Assembly (NCBI GenBank): GCA_964351775.1
Contig: CAYGPQ010000015.1
Span: 1-54,544 of the forward strand
Origin: Kordia sp964351775
GTDB taxonomy: Bacteria; Bacteroidota; Bacteroidia; Flavobacteriales; Flavobacteriaceae
Direction: 5' to 3'
DNA length: 54,544 nucleotides
Shown: positions 9,301-15,749 of the stretch, in pieces
Numbering within the stretch: the stretch's first letter is position 1
Layout: the number at the start of each line of letters is the position of its first letter
Position numbers and translations under genes: made by a program
Notes under the pieces: model-generated
The model's database searches: none
What the model was told of the DNA's origin: nothing
Seen by the model: only the letters and a program-made list of their open reading frames with translations

Positions 9301-10721
9301 ATTTCATGCTTTTTAGCTAGTTTTACCAAGACATCGTTCACACGATTTTCATCCTCTTGATTGTGCCGCATGATTTCAACATACAAATCATCCTGAAAGG
9401 TTTCTTTCCACCAAAGCAGTGCTTCTTCGGCTTGTACTTCTCCAATGTTTAATACTTTACTTGGAACTTCTCCGTAGAGATTTCCTGTCAATACTATTAA
9501 ATCTTCTTTGTAGTGTTCAATGACTTTTTTATCAATTCGCGGTACATAATAAAATCCTTGCGTATACGCTATCGACGACATTTTTGCCAAATTGTGATAG
9601 CCTTTTTTGTTTTTGGCTAAGAATACAATTTGATATCCGTTGTCTTTTCGGGTTTTATCTAAATGATCCTCACACACAAAGAATTCGCACCCAATGATTG
9701 GTTTTAGAATGTTTCCGTTACTCGTTTCTCCTTTTGCTTCTGCTTCCGCGATACGCGCTTTGACTGCTTTATTGTGAAAACTGACTGCTTGCACAAAGTG
9801 AAATGAGCCCATCATATTTGCGTGATCCGTGATGGCTACCGCTTCCATATTGTAATCAGACGCAGCTTTTACCAAATCGGGAATGCTCGATGTCGATTGC
9901 AATAACGAAAATTGCGAATGGTTGTGTAAATGTGAAAATGGTGCATCTTGCAAGGCTTGAATGTTCTCTTCAAGTTCTTGCTTTGAAATTCCTTCTGATG
10001 GTTGCGTTTTGGCTAAACGTTCCCGAATTTTTTCAGACGCTTTTTTAAGATTGATGTGTTTCAATCCGATCAATTCAATCGGCTGTGGATTATTCGCTGA
10101 GAAACGCTCAAAATAATCGGGCGTCACATCTAGTTGCTCAATGGAATATTCTTCTCTTCGAATCAATTCCAAAAAGCAACGTGTAGTTGCTTCTACATCG
10201 GCAGTTGCGTTGTGCGCTTCGCCAAAACCAATTCCAAAGAGATATTTGTGTAGTTCTGTAAGTGTTGGCAGTTTGAATTTTCCAAATCGTCCTCCGGGTA
10301 ATTGACACAAACTTGCCGTTGCTTCCGTACAGGTATCTAACACAGGAAGTTCTTGCAATTTGTTCGTTACTTCTTCACGGTAAAATTCTGCGCCCATGAT
10401 ATTGACATCAAAGCTCACATTTTGTCCCACAATAAATTTGGCTTTGGACAGTGCAACATTAAATTTCTCCAATACTTCTTGCAGCGGAATTCCTTCTGCT
10501 AACGCTAATTCCGTAGAAATTCCGTGAATTTTTTCAGCATCATACGGAATATTGAAACCATCGGGCTGTACCAAATAATCTTGATGCTCGATGAGATTTC
10601 CGAGTTCATCGTGCAATTGCCAAGCGATTTGTATACATCTAGGCCAGTTATCCGTGTCTGAAATAGGTGCATCCCATCGTTTTGGCAATCCGGTAGTTTC
10701 GGTATCAAATATTAAGTACAT
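6339..10721 (-). CDS. dnaE: DNA polymerase III alpha subunit with fused proofreading exonuclease
   Basis: A 1460-residue replicative polymerase catalytic subunit. Residues 1-190 form a DEDDh 3'-5' exonuclease: DTETTG with D6 and E8, SFDVN with D105, and HNATAD with H170 and D175. This explains the length beyond the roughly 1160 residues of E. coli DnaE, and this fused arrangement is usual in Bacteroidetes. A PHP domain follows (HLHNHS 264-269, ITDH 297-300). The polymerase core has GPGRGSAAGS (648-657) and the catalytic PDIDIDFDD (689-697). An OB fold with VTDVQHRVSKNGKGWALFTVED lies near 1290-1330. It works at the fork with the beta clamp. Its 3' end overlaps the closing arm of a repeat unit. 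Confidence 0.97.
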   Translation of the reverse strand: MYLIFDTETTGLPKRWDAPISDTDNWPRCIQIAWQLHDELGNLIEHQDYLVQPDGFNIPYDAEKIHGISTELALAEGIPLQEVLEKFNVALSKAKFIVGQNVSFDVNIMGAEFYREEVTNKLQELPVLDTCTEATASLCQLPGGRFGKFKLPTLTELHKYLFGIGFGEAHNATADVEATTRCFLELIRREEYSIEQLDVTPDYFERFSANNPQPIELIGLKHINLKKASEKIRERLAKTQPSEGISKQELEENIQALQDAPFSHLHNHSQFSLLQSTSSIPDLVKAASDYNMEAVAITDHANMMGSFHFVQAVSFHNKAVKARIAEAEAKGETSNGNILKPIIGCEFFVCEDHLDKTRKDNGYQIVFLAKNKKGYHNLAKMSSIAYTQGFYYVPRIDKKVIEHYKEDLIVLTGNLYGEVPSKVLNIGEVQAEEALLWWKETFQDDLYVEIMRHNQEDENRVNDVLVKLAKKHEIQLVATNNTYYIAQEDATAHDVLLCVKDGEKQATPIGRGRGYRYGLPNQEYYFKSPDEMKTLFKDLPEAILSIQEITDKVEAFELARDVLLPAFDIPEEFLFEEDKIDGGKRGENKYLRHLTYEGAKKRYGEITPEIEERLDFELGTIEKTGYPGYFLIVEDFIREARNMDVSVGPGRGSAAGSVVAYCLWITNIDPIKYDLLFERFLNPDRVSMPDIDIDFDDEGRSRVMDYVINKYGKNQVAQIITYGTMAAKSSIRDTARVLDLPLSDADRIAKLIPNAKLAKIFGKSEAELRSKFRTEEVLLINELVNLSEEDTLEAETINMARVLEGSVRNTGIHACGVIITPDDITKFVPVALAKDSDMYCTQFDNSVVESAGLLKMDFLGLKTLTLIKDTVKLVKYKHDIDIDIDNIPLDDEKTYELFQRGETVGVFQYESPGMQKHMKSLKPTTFADLIAMNALYRPGPMEYIPSFIRRKHGEEDIEYDLDACKEYLEETYGITVYQEQVMLLSQKLADFTKGEADVLRKAMGKKQKSVLDKMKPQFISQASAKGHAADKLEKIWKDWEAFAAYAFNKSHSTCYAWIAYQTAYLKAHYPAEYMAAVLSNNMNDIKTVTFFMEECKRMKLDVLGPDVNESFYKFAVNDQGAVRFGMGAIKGVGHGAVKTIVKERSEGKYKSVFDLAKRIDLRAANKKAFENLALAGGFDSFGDTHRAQYFLTEGDGITFLEKAVKYGAKFQENQNSAQVSLFGEASDVQIAEPKVPPCEEWGTMEKLAREKEVVGIYISGHPLDDFKAEMDYFCNGDLTCFSQMENYLNREISFGGVVTDVQHRVSKNGKGWALFTVEDYSNSHEFRIFGEEYLKFRHFFVPNSFVYIKAFIKEGWVNRDTGKKGDPRLQFNSMQLLQDVMETTARKLTIQLDVNKIKEQTLDFINDILETHKGDKTLHFTLYESKEKIKLQTPSKKKKVNITQELLDALSEEDIMYKIN

Positions 10722-10821
10722 ATCGTGTTTTTGTGAGGAGAAATTTCAAAGTATAAAATTACAAATTTCTTTTGTGTTTTTAGCAGGGAGTTATCAACAG
10801 ACGACAAAACCAATATTAGTG

Positions 10822-10846
10822 ACTGAGCACTTCGGCTGCGCTCAGT
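10822..10846. repeat. ACTGAGC hairpin in the dnaE-rpsP intergenic region
   Basis: Perfect 7-bp stem ACTGAGC / GCTCAGT with loop 'acttcggctgc'. It is a variant, in reverse orientation, of the hairpins at 19201 and 52842. The rest of the 345-bp region (10722-11066) holds a second small hairpin (CCACAT/ATGTGG, 10947-10963) and the rpsP promoter. I see no gene in it. Confidence 0.5.
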
Positions 10847-10991
10847 GTAAACAAATGTAGCATACTAATTTTTCGAAAATAATAACCCTATTTTTAAGTT
10901 ATTAACTATCATGAAATCACTAAAAAAGCGACTAGCGAAGGCACGACCACATTTTTTATGTGGAAATACCCAAAAAACAGCATATAAGTAT

Positions 10992-11019
10992 TTGTTTTTC
11001 AGAAATAATAGTATCTTTG
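10992..11019 (+). promoter_or_regulatory. Promoter of rpsP
   Basis: TTG at 10992-10994, 17 bases, then TATCTTTG at 11012-11019. This matches the Bacteroidetes primary-sigma consensus (TTG/TTTG, then TAnnTTTG), and its -7 box ends 47 bases before the rpsP start codon. Confidence 0.75.
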
Positions 11020-11066
11020 CCGACTCATTAATAACAGAGGTCGAGAACCTCACAAATTAATTTTTT

Positions 11067-11570
11067 ATGCCTGTTAAAATTAGATTACAGAGACATGGTA
11101 AAAAAGGGAAACCTTTTTACTGGATCGTTGCTGCTGATGCAAGATCAAAAAGAGATGGTAAATACTTAGAGAAATTAGGTACTTATAATCCAAACACAAA
11201 CCCTGCAACTATTGACTTAAATGTTGATGGCGCTGTACAGTGGTTACAAAATGGTGCACAACCAACACATACTGCAAAAGCAATCCTTTCTTATAAAGGT
11301 GCAATGTTAAAGAATCACTTGATTGGTGGTATCCGTAAAGGTGCTTTAACACAAGAACAAGCTGATGAGAAATTCAACACTTGGATTGCAGAAAAAGAAG
11401 GAAAAGTTGAAGGTAAGATTGGTTCATTAGCACAAGCGGAAGCTGACGCTAAAGCGAAAGCTTTGGAAGCAGAAAAAGCGGTTAATGAAGCGCGTATTGC
11501 TGCAAACGTTCCTGTTGTAGAAGATGCTGTTGAAGATGCTGGAGAAGCTCCTGCAGGTGAAGAAGAATAA
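11067..11570 (+). CDS. rpsP: 30S ribosomal protein S16
   Basis: A 167-residue S16. The first 80 residues are the conserved S16 fold: MPVKIRLQRHGKKGKPFYWI, then ADARSKRDGKYLEKLGTYNP. The protein then continues with an Ala/Glu/Lys-rich C-terminal extension, typical of Bacteroidetes S16 and twice the length of the E. coli protein (82 residues). It acts in assembly of the 30S body. It leads the conserved rpsP-rimM pair, but a terminator hairpin separates the two genes. Confidence 0.97.
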   Translation: MPVKIRLQRHGKKGKPFYWIVAADARSKRDGKYLEKLGTYNPNTNPATIDLNVDGAVQWLQNGAQPTHTAKAILSYKGAMLKNHLIGGIRKGALTQEQADEKFNTWIAEKEGKVEGKIGSLAQAEADAKAKALEAEKAVNEARIAANVPVVEDAVEDAGEAPAGEEE

Positions 11571-11593
11571 ATTATAGTTTAGATATAATTTTT

Positions 11594-11628
11594 AGCCTAG
11601 TAAATTATACATTTGCTAGGCTTTTTTT
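11594..11628 (+). terminator. Terminator or attenuator between rpsP and rimM
   Basis: Stem AGCCTAG (11594-11600) / CTAGGCT (11616-11622) with a U7 tail ending at 11628, the base before the first possible rimM ATG. Its position suggests partial read-through that lowers rimM expression relative to rpsP. Confidence 0.75.
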
Positions 11629-12168
11629 ATGAGATACGATATGCGAATTGAAGATTGTTTTTATTTAGGAAAAATTGTTAAGAAGTATAGTTTTAAAGGC
11701 GAATTGCTAGCGAAATTAGATACGGATCAACCAGAATTGTATGAAGATTTAGATGCAGTTTTTATTCAGCTTGGGCGCGAGTTTATTCCGTTTTTTATTG
11801 AAAAATCATCGTTGCACAAATCTGATTTGTTGCGATTGAAGTTTGAAGAGATTGACACCGAAGAAGGCGCTGACCAATTACTGAAATGTGAATTGTATTT
11901 GCCATTGGAATTTTTACCAAAACTAGAAGGAAATAAGTTTTATTACCATGAAATTATTGGTTTTACAGTGGAAGATGCTTCTTTTGGGATCGTTGGAAAA
12001 ATTACAGGTGTGAATGATACTACTTCGCAACCTTTGCTCGAAGTAATGCGCGATACAGTTGAGATTTTGATTCCTATTAATGATGCTATTGTGAAGAAGG
12101 TTGATCGCACAAATAAAACCATTCATGTAGAAGCTCCGGAAGGTTTGATTGATTTGTATTTACAGTAA
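11629..12168 (+). CDS. rimM: Ribosome maturation factor RimM
   Basis: A 179-residue (or 175-residue) RimM, which binds S19 and assists maturation of the 30S head. The N-terminal beta-barrel has CFYLGKIVKKYSFKGELLAKLDTD, and the PRC-barrel-like C-terminal half has YYHEIIGFTV and LIPINDAIV. The family's N-terminus (RxEDCFYLGKI) starts best at the second ATG, 11641. The first ATG (11629) abuts the terminator U-run, so 11641 may be the true start. Second gene of the rpsP-rimM unit. Confidence 0.94.
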   Translation: MRYDMRIEDCFYLGKIVKKYSFKGELLAKLDTDQPELYEDLDAVFIQLGREFIPFFIEKSSLHKSDLLRLKFEEIDTEEGADQLLKCELYLPLEFLPKLEGNKFYYHEIIGFTVEDASFGIVGKITGVNDTTSQPLLEVMRDTVEILIPINDAIVKKVDRTNKTIHVEAPEGLIDLYLQ

Positions 12169-12180
12169 ATTAGAGTACTA

Positions 12181-12224
12181 ACAGCGTAAGGGCTAGAAAA
12201 ATAATTTCCTAACCCTCATGCTGT
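12181..12224. terminator. Convergent hairpin between rimM and a peptide gene
   Basis: ACAGC (12181-12185) pairs with GCTGT (12220-12224), and inside it GGGcTAG pairs with CTAaCCC. It lies 12 bases after the rimM stop and 19 bases after the stop of the minus-strand peptide gene. It could serve both, but the U-runs are weak. Confidence 0.45.
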
Positions 12225-12243
12225 TTAATTAAAAATTCATCCA

Positions 12244-12420
12244 TTAACCCTGTGCGTTTCCGTCAGCTTGTGCTTCACACATTGGGCGATGAACAGAAGT
12301 TCCACAACCTTCTGCCATAAACGTTTGCGGTTCTTTATCAGCTCCGCCAAGGATGTTTTCTGATTTGAAACCTGAAATTGTGTTCTTTTTAAACGTAAGT
12401 TTTTTTAGTTGCTTTTTCAT
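12244..12420 (-). CDS. Orphan double-glycine-leader peptide, lanthipeptide-precursor-like
   Basis: A 58-residue peptide. The leader is MKKQLKKLTFKKNTIS followed by GFKSENILGG, with the double glycine at 25-26. The motif Lys-rich start / L-x-x-x-K-x-x-I-S is that of Bacteroidetes RiPP precursors of the class-I-lanthipeptide-like type. The 32-residue core begins ADKEPQTF and has two Cys (in GCGTS and PMCEA) and several Thr/Ser, which would allow thioether rings. No LanB/LanC-like, radical-SAM or peptidase-ABC gene is in the window. It runs opposite to its neighbours, between rimM and trmN6. Too short for usual ORF lists. That it is a gene is inferred from leader and GG motif; the modification is speculative. 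Confidence 0.75.
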   Translation of the reverse strand: MKKQLKKLTFKKNTISGFKSENILGGADKEPQTFMAEGCGTSVHRPMCEAQADGNAQG

Positions 12421-12500
12421 TTTAGTATGATTTATAAGTTAATATGTTTTTTAGTTCCTATTTTTAGCATTTGTTACCCAAGTCTATTTTTTTTTAACAC

Positions 12501-13214
12501 ATGAGCAAACCTTTTCAGTTTAAAGAATTTACCATACAGCAAGATAAAACCGCGATGAAAGTTGGTACAGACGGTGTTTTGTTAGGCGCTTGGACTGCTA
12601 TTGACAGCAATCCGTTTTCAATTTTAGATATTGGCGCTGGCACAGGTTTGATAGCTTTGCAATTGGCACAACGCTCTTTTGCAGAAGTGATTGACGCTAT
12701 TGAGATTGATGATGATGCCTACGAACAAGCGGTTGACAATTTTGAAAATTCGCCGTGGAGCGATCGTCTTTTTTGTTACCATGCTGGATTAGATGAGTTT
12801 GTAGCTGAGATTGAAGATCAATACGATTTAATTGTGTCGAATCCGCCTTTTTATACCGAAGATTTTAAAACAGAAAATATACAAAGAGATACCGCACGAT
12901 TTACAGATGCGTTGCCTTTTCCAGCATTACTAGAAGGTGTTTCTAAACTCCTTGAACCAACAGGAACATTTCACACGATTATTCCTTATAAAGAACAGCA
13001 ACACTTTATCCATCTAGCGAAAGCCAACGGATTGTTTCCGAAGAAAATCTGCAATGTAAAAGGAAATCCTGAAGCTAATTTTAAACGGAGTTTATTGACC
13101 TTTTCGTTTGAAAAGACTGCAACAATCGTGGAAGAATTAATTATAGAGACAGAAAGACACCAATATACAGAAGCATACATTTCATTAACAAGGGATTTTT
13201 ATTTAAAATTATAA
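12501..13214 (+). CDS. trmN6: tRNA1(Val) (adenine(37)-N6)-methyltransferase
   Basis: A 237-residue class I SAM-dependent methyltransferase of the YfiC/TrmN6 family, which makes m6A37 in tRNA-Val. SAM-binding motif I is DIGAGTGL (43-50), the acidic end of beta-2 is IEIDDDA (68-73), and the amino-methylating motif NPPFY is at 114-118. The N-terminal FKEFTIQQDKTAMKVGTDGVLLGAW is family-typical. It is on the same strand as rimM, but the intervening opposite-strand peptide gene and hairpin suggest separate transcription. Confidence 0.92.
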   Translation: MSKPFQFKEFTIQQDKTAMKVGTDGVLLGAWTAIDSNPFSILDIGAGTGLIALQLAQRSFAEVIDAIEIDDDAYEQAVDNFENSPWSDRLFCYHAGLDEFVAEIEDQYDLIVSNPPFYTEDFKTENIQRDTARFTDALPFPALLEGVSKLLEPTGTFHTIIPYKEQQHFIHLAKANGLFPKKICNVKGNPEANFKRSLLTFSFEKTATIVEELIIETERHQYTEAYISLTRDFYLKL

Positions 13215-13223
13215 CATTTTGTC

Positions 13224-13255
13224 TTTGTTTTGTGAGATTTCATTAGTTACTTTTG
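13224..13255 (+). promoter_or_regulatory. Promoter of the acyl-CoA dehydrogenase gene
   Basis: TTTG at 13224-13227, 20 bases, then TACTTTTG at 13248-13255, fitting the Bacteroidetes TTTG/TAnnTTTG consensus. It lies about 66 bases before the ATG and just after the trmN6 stop. Confidence 0.65.
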
Positions 13256-13321
13256 TAACGCTTATTTATGGAGTTTTCCGTAAATTTAGGTGTTTAAAAA
13301 AACGCTATTAAACTACAATCA

Positions 13322-14500
13322 ATGAAACCAGATTTATTCCAGGCTCCTGATTACTACAATTTAGACGAGCTTTTAACAGATGAACATAAATTAGTAAGAG
13401 ACGCAGCCCGCGAATGGGTAAAGAGAGACGTTTCTCCAATTATAGAGGACTACGCACAACGTGCTGAGTTCCCAACACAAATCATTCAAGGATTAGCAGA
13501 TATTGGTGCTTTCGGCCCATATATTCCTGAAGAATATGGTGGAGCTGGATTGGATCAAATTAGTTATGGTCTGATTATGCAAGAGATTGAACGTGGAGAT
13601 TCTGGAGTTCGTTCTACGGCTTCTGTACAATCATCATTAGTGATGTATCCAATTTGGAAATATGGAAATGAGGAACAACGTCAAAAATACTTACCAAAGT
13701 TAGCTTCTGGTGAATGGATTGGATCTTTTGGTTTGACCGAACCAGATCATGCAAGTAATCCTGGTGGCATGACTACGAATTTTAAAGATATGGGCGATCA
13801 TTATCTTTTAAATGGTGCAAAAATGTGGATTTCAAATGCTCCTTTTTGTCAAATAGCCGTTGTTTGGGCAAAAAATGAAGAAGGACGTATCCACGGATTA
13901 ATTGTGGAACGTGGCATGGAAGGATTTACGACACCTGAAACACATAACAAATGGTCATTACGAGCTTCTGCTACTGGAGAGCTTATTTTTGATAATGTGA
14001 AAGTTCCTAAAGAAAACTTATTACCTAACAAATCTGGACTTGGAGCTCCACTTGGATGTTTAGATTCTGCGCGTTTTGGGATTGCTTGGGGAGCTATTGG
14101 AGCAGCAATGGATTGTTACGATACCGCTTTGCGTTACAGTAAAGAACGTATTCAGTTTGGAAAACCTATTGGTCAGTTTCAATTGCAACAAAAGAAACTA
14201 GCCGAAATGATTACAGAAATCACAAAAGCACAATTATTAGCTTGGCGATTAGGAGTGATGCGTGAAAATGGTACTGCTACTTCTGCTCAAATTTCAATGG
14301 CAAAGCGAAATAATGTGGATATGGCTTTAAAAATTGCGCGAGACGCAAGACAAATGTTAGGTGGAATGGGAATTAGTGGGGAATATTCAATCATGAGACA
14401 CATGATGAATTTAGAAAGTGTGGTTACGTATGAAGGAACACACGATATTCACTTATTAATCACAGGATTTGACATTACTGGATTGAACGCTTTCAAATAA
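13322..14500 (+). CDS. Acyl-CoA dehydrogenase, glutaryl-CoA dehydrogenase type
   Basis: A 392-residue FAD-dependent acyl-CoA dehydrogenase. It follows the glutaryl-CoA dehydrogenase branch closely: SFGLTEPDHASNPGGM, KMWISNAPFCQIAVVWAK, WSLRASATGE, RFGIAWGAIGAA, RQMLGGMGISGEY, and the catalytic-base region TYEGTHDIH with Glu371. In that branch the enzyme oxidises and decarboxylates glutaryl-CoA to crotonyl-CoA in lysine and tryptophan breakdown, passing electrons to ETF. The assignment to glutaryl-CoA rests on overall similarity. It has its own promoter and is followed by a weak hairpin terminator. Confidence 0.92.
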   Translation: MKPDLFQAPDYYNLDELLTDEHKLVRDAAREWVKRDVSPIIEDYAQRAEFPTQIIQGLADIGAFGPYIPEEYGGAGLDQISYGLIMQEIERGDSGVRSTASVQSSLVMYPIWKYGNEEQRQKYLPKLASGEWIGSFGLTEPDHASNPGGMTTNFKDMGDHYLLNGAKMWISNAPFCQIAVVWAKNEEGRIHGLIVERGMEGFTTPETHNKWSLRASATGELIFDNVKVPKENLLPNKSGLGAPLGCLDSARFGIAWGAIGAAMDCYDTALRYSKERIQFGKPIGQFQLQQKKLAEMITEITKAQLLAWRLGVMRENGTATSAQISMAKRNNVDMALKIARDARQMLGGMGISGEYSIMRHMMNLESVVTYEGTHDIHLLITGFDITGLNAFK

Positions 14501-14504
14501 AAAG

Positions 14505-14528
14505 AAAGCTTTTTAAGAGGCTTTTTTT
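14505..14528 (+). terminator. Weak terminator after the acyl-CoA dehydrogenase gene
   Basis: AAAGC / GCTTT 5-bp stem with a 10-nt loop and a U-run, starting 5 bases past the stop. It overlaps the 3' end of the convergent small Cys-rich gene. Confidence 0.5.
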
Positions 14529-14671
14529 AATAAATCAAACATTGGGCAACGTTTACAACGCTTGCCCTTTTTAAATTTATCGCAGCACTTACTTTTACAG
14601 TTTTTCGCTACTTTACTCTTTTTCTTATGAGATTTTTTTTGAATTGGTTCTATATCGACTAAAAAAGACAT
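14513..14671 (-). CDS. Small basic cysteine-rich protein
   Basis: A 52-residue ORF, ATG at 14671 and TAA at 14513. After MSFLVDIEPI comes a lysine-rich stretch, then NCKSKCCDKFKKGKRCKRCP: five Cys arranged C-x3-CC-x8-C-x2-C, and the tail MFDLLKK. The clustered Cys in a strongly basic context suggest a metal site, perhaps zinc or an Fe-S cluster, and nucleic-acid contact. This is inference, and I do not recognise the family with certainty. It has no signal peptide or GG leader, so it is unlike the nearby peptide precursors. It converges tail-to-tail with the acyl-CoA dehydrogenase gene. Confidence 0.7.
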   Translation of the reverse strand: MSFLVDIEPIQKKSHKKKSKVAKNCKSKCCDKFKKGKRCKRCPMFDLLKKAS

Positions 14672-14900
14672 ACAATTAGATTATCATATTCAGCTGCAAA
14701 TATAATTATTTATATTTAATCTAAATAAAAAAATAATCTATGAGAAGATATATTAGGAAGACTTTTTAACTTTAGAAAGTTTGGGAAATCCCTTTTTAGG
14801 TTTGTGGAAGTTATTTTAACTACTAAATGAGACCCCCTAATTTCTCAATTTAATACATAACTAACTTTTATATTTCTCTAAGTTTCCTCAGCAACACTAA

Positions 14901-14935
14901 AAAAAAGGGAGTAGCATAAGAATGATCTCCCTTTT
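14901..14935. terminator. Terminator-like hairpin
   Basis: AAAAAAGGGAG pairs with CTCCCTTTT around a 15-nt loop, with A/U runs on both sides. It is 142 bases downstream of the minus-strand six-Cys peptide gene and probably ends its transcript. The remainder of 14672-15076 holds no ORF I would defend. Confidence 0.6.
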
Positions 14936-15042
14936 ATCTAATAGAATAATACTATTATAATGAGATTCCCCTAAACCTCAATATGTTTTGTGCTAAATTA
15001 AAATATATCTCAAGAGAAGGATAAGAATAAACATTACTTGTG

Positions 15043-15059
15043 TTACGGTTTTACCGTAA
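15043..15059. promoter_or_regulatory. TTACGGT palindrome downstream of the six-Cys peptide gene
   Basis: Perfect inverted repeat TTACGGT-TTT-ACCGTAA, 17 bp, 18 bases beyond the peptide stop. A related sequence lies upstream of the same gene at 15310-15336. It could be an operator or an RNA hairpin; there is no direct evidence for either. Confidence 0.4.
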
Positions 15060-15076
15060 TTATTATACGTGCGTTA

Positions 15077-15256
15077 TTAGCAAGCTGCTCTACAGGCTGC
15101 TAAATTTGCGGAACAATTAGGTGCTCCATCCTCTCTGCAATCTGCAAAATCTTGTCTACAATTGATAATACAGCTACTTGCACCACCATTAATTGATTGT
15201 TGCACAGATTTAGTTACTATTTGAACTCCTTGTAATTTTAAAATGTTTTTTAACAT
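15077..15256 (-). CDS. Orphan double-glycine-leader peptide with six cysteines
   Basis: A 59-residue peptide (ATG at 15256, TAA at 15077). The leader starts MLKNILKLQGVQ and ends SINGG, double glycine at 24-25, as in bacteriocin or pheromone leaders cut and exported by a peptidase-containing ABC transporter. The 34-residue core has Cys at 29, 33, 40, 48, 55 and 59. The spacing CX3CX6CX7CX6CX3C reads the same in both directions. Paired CX3C motifs fit a disulfide-stapled helical hairpin (alpha-hairpinin-like); this is inferred. No exporter or immunity gene is recognisable nearby. Palindromic sequences lie on both sides and a hairpin terminator downstream. Confidence 0.78.
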   Translation of the reverse strand: MLKNILKLQGVQIVTKSVQQSINGGASSCIINCRQDFADCREDGAPNCSANLAACRAAC

Positions 15257-15309
15257 GATCTAAAGTTTTTGGTTAATTGTTCAAATTACAACAACAAAAG
15301 AGGATTTAA

Positions 15310-15336
15310 TTACGGTGTTACCTTAGTTTACAGTAA
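15310..15336. promoter_or_regulatory. Palindromic boxes upstream of the six-Cys peptide gene
   Basis: TTACGGTGTTACC (15310-15322, containing GGT-gtt-ACC), followed by the perfect palindrome TTAC-a-GTAA (15328-15336). They lie 54-80 bases upstream of the peptide ATG, where an operator would sit. They resemble the inverted repeat at 15043-15059. No regulator is known. Confidence 0.35.
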
Positions 15337-15413
15337 GGGGTAAAGAAGTTCTTTTCTAAATAAGAATATTATTCTACTGAACTGCAGCAGATTTTAAAAA
15401 AAGTTTAACGCAT

Positions 15414-15450
15414 AAAAAAACCCTTCAAAATCAAAAAGATTCAAAAGGGC
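15414..15450 (-). terminator. Terminator of the tRNA-Gly/tRNA-Leu transcript
   Basis: On the minus strand CCCTT...AAGGG with an extended imperfect stem, then seven U. It starts 6 bases beyond the 3' end of tRNA-Leu. Confidence 0.75.
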
Positions 15451-15455
15451 TTTAG

Positions 15456-15539
15456 TACTCGAGGCGGGACTTGAACCCGCACGACCCAAGGGTCATTGGA
15501 TTTTAAGTCCAACGTGTCTACCAATTCCACCACTCGAGC
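15456..15539 (-). tRNA. tRNA-Leu (anticodon TAA)
   Basis: An 84-nt class II tRNA on the minus strand. The acceptor GCTCGAG pairs with CTCGAGT, the anticodon stem-loop is TTGGACTTAAAATCCAA with TAA, and there is a long variable arm and the T-arm GGGTTCAAGTCCC. CCA is not encoded. It lies 15 bases downstream of tRNA-Gly and is probably co-transcribed with it. Confidence 0.96.
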
Positions 15540-15554
15540 GTGGATTCTATATAG

Positions 15555-15627
15555 AGCGAAAAACGGGGCTCGAACCCGCGACCTCAACCTTGGCAAGGTT
15601 GCGCTCTACCAGCTGAGCTATTTTCGC
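15555..15627 (-). tRNA. tRNA-Gly (anticodon GCC)
   Basis: A 73-nt tRNA on the minus strand. The acceptor GCGAAAA pairs with TTTTCGC, the D-arm is GCTCAGCTGGTAGAGC, the anticodon loop TTGCCAA gives GCC, and the T-arm is GGGTTCGAGCCCC. First gene of the Gly-Leu tRNA pair, downstream of mutS. Confidence 0.96.
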
Positions 15628-15749
15628 AATTTGTTAAAGAGCGTGCAATACTGCTACTGTATTGCGGATGCAAATTTAAAACATTTCTTTTAATACCAAA
15701 ACGTTTTGAAGAAAAAGAATGAATTATTTTTTAATCCACTAAGTATCAA

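Noticed and set aside
10865..11053. 62-codon minus-strand ORF in the dnaE-rpsP gap
   Set aside because: It overlaps the rpsP promoter and a hairpin, has no recognisable motif, and its composition looks non-coding.
15496..15693. 65-codon plus-strand ORF
   Set aside because: It is the antisense of tRNA-Leu and tRNA-Gly.
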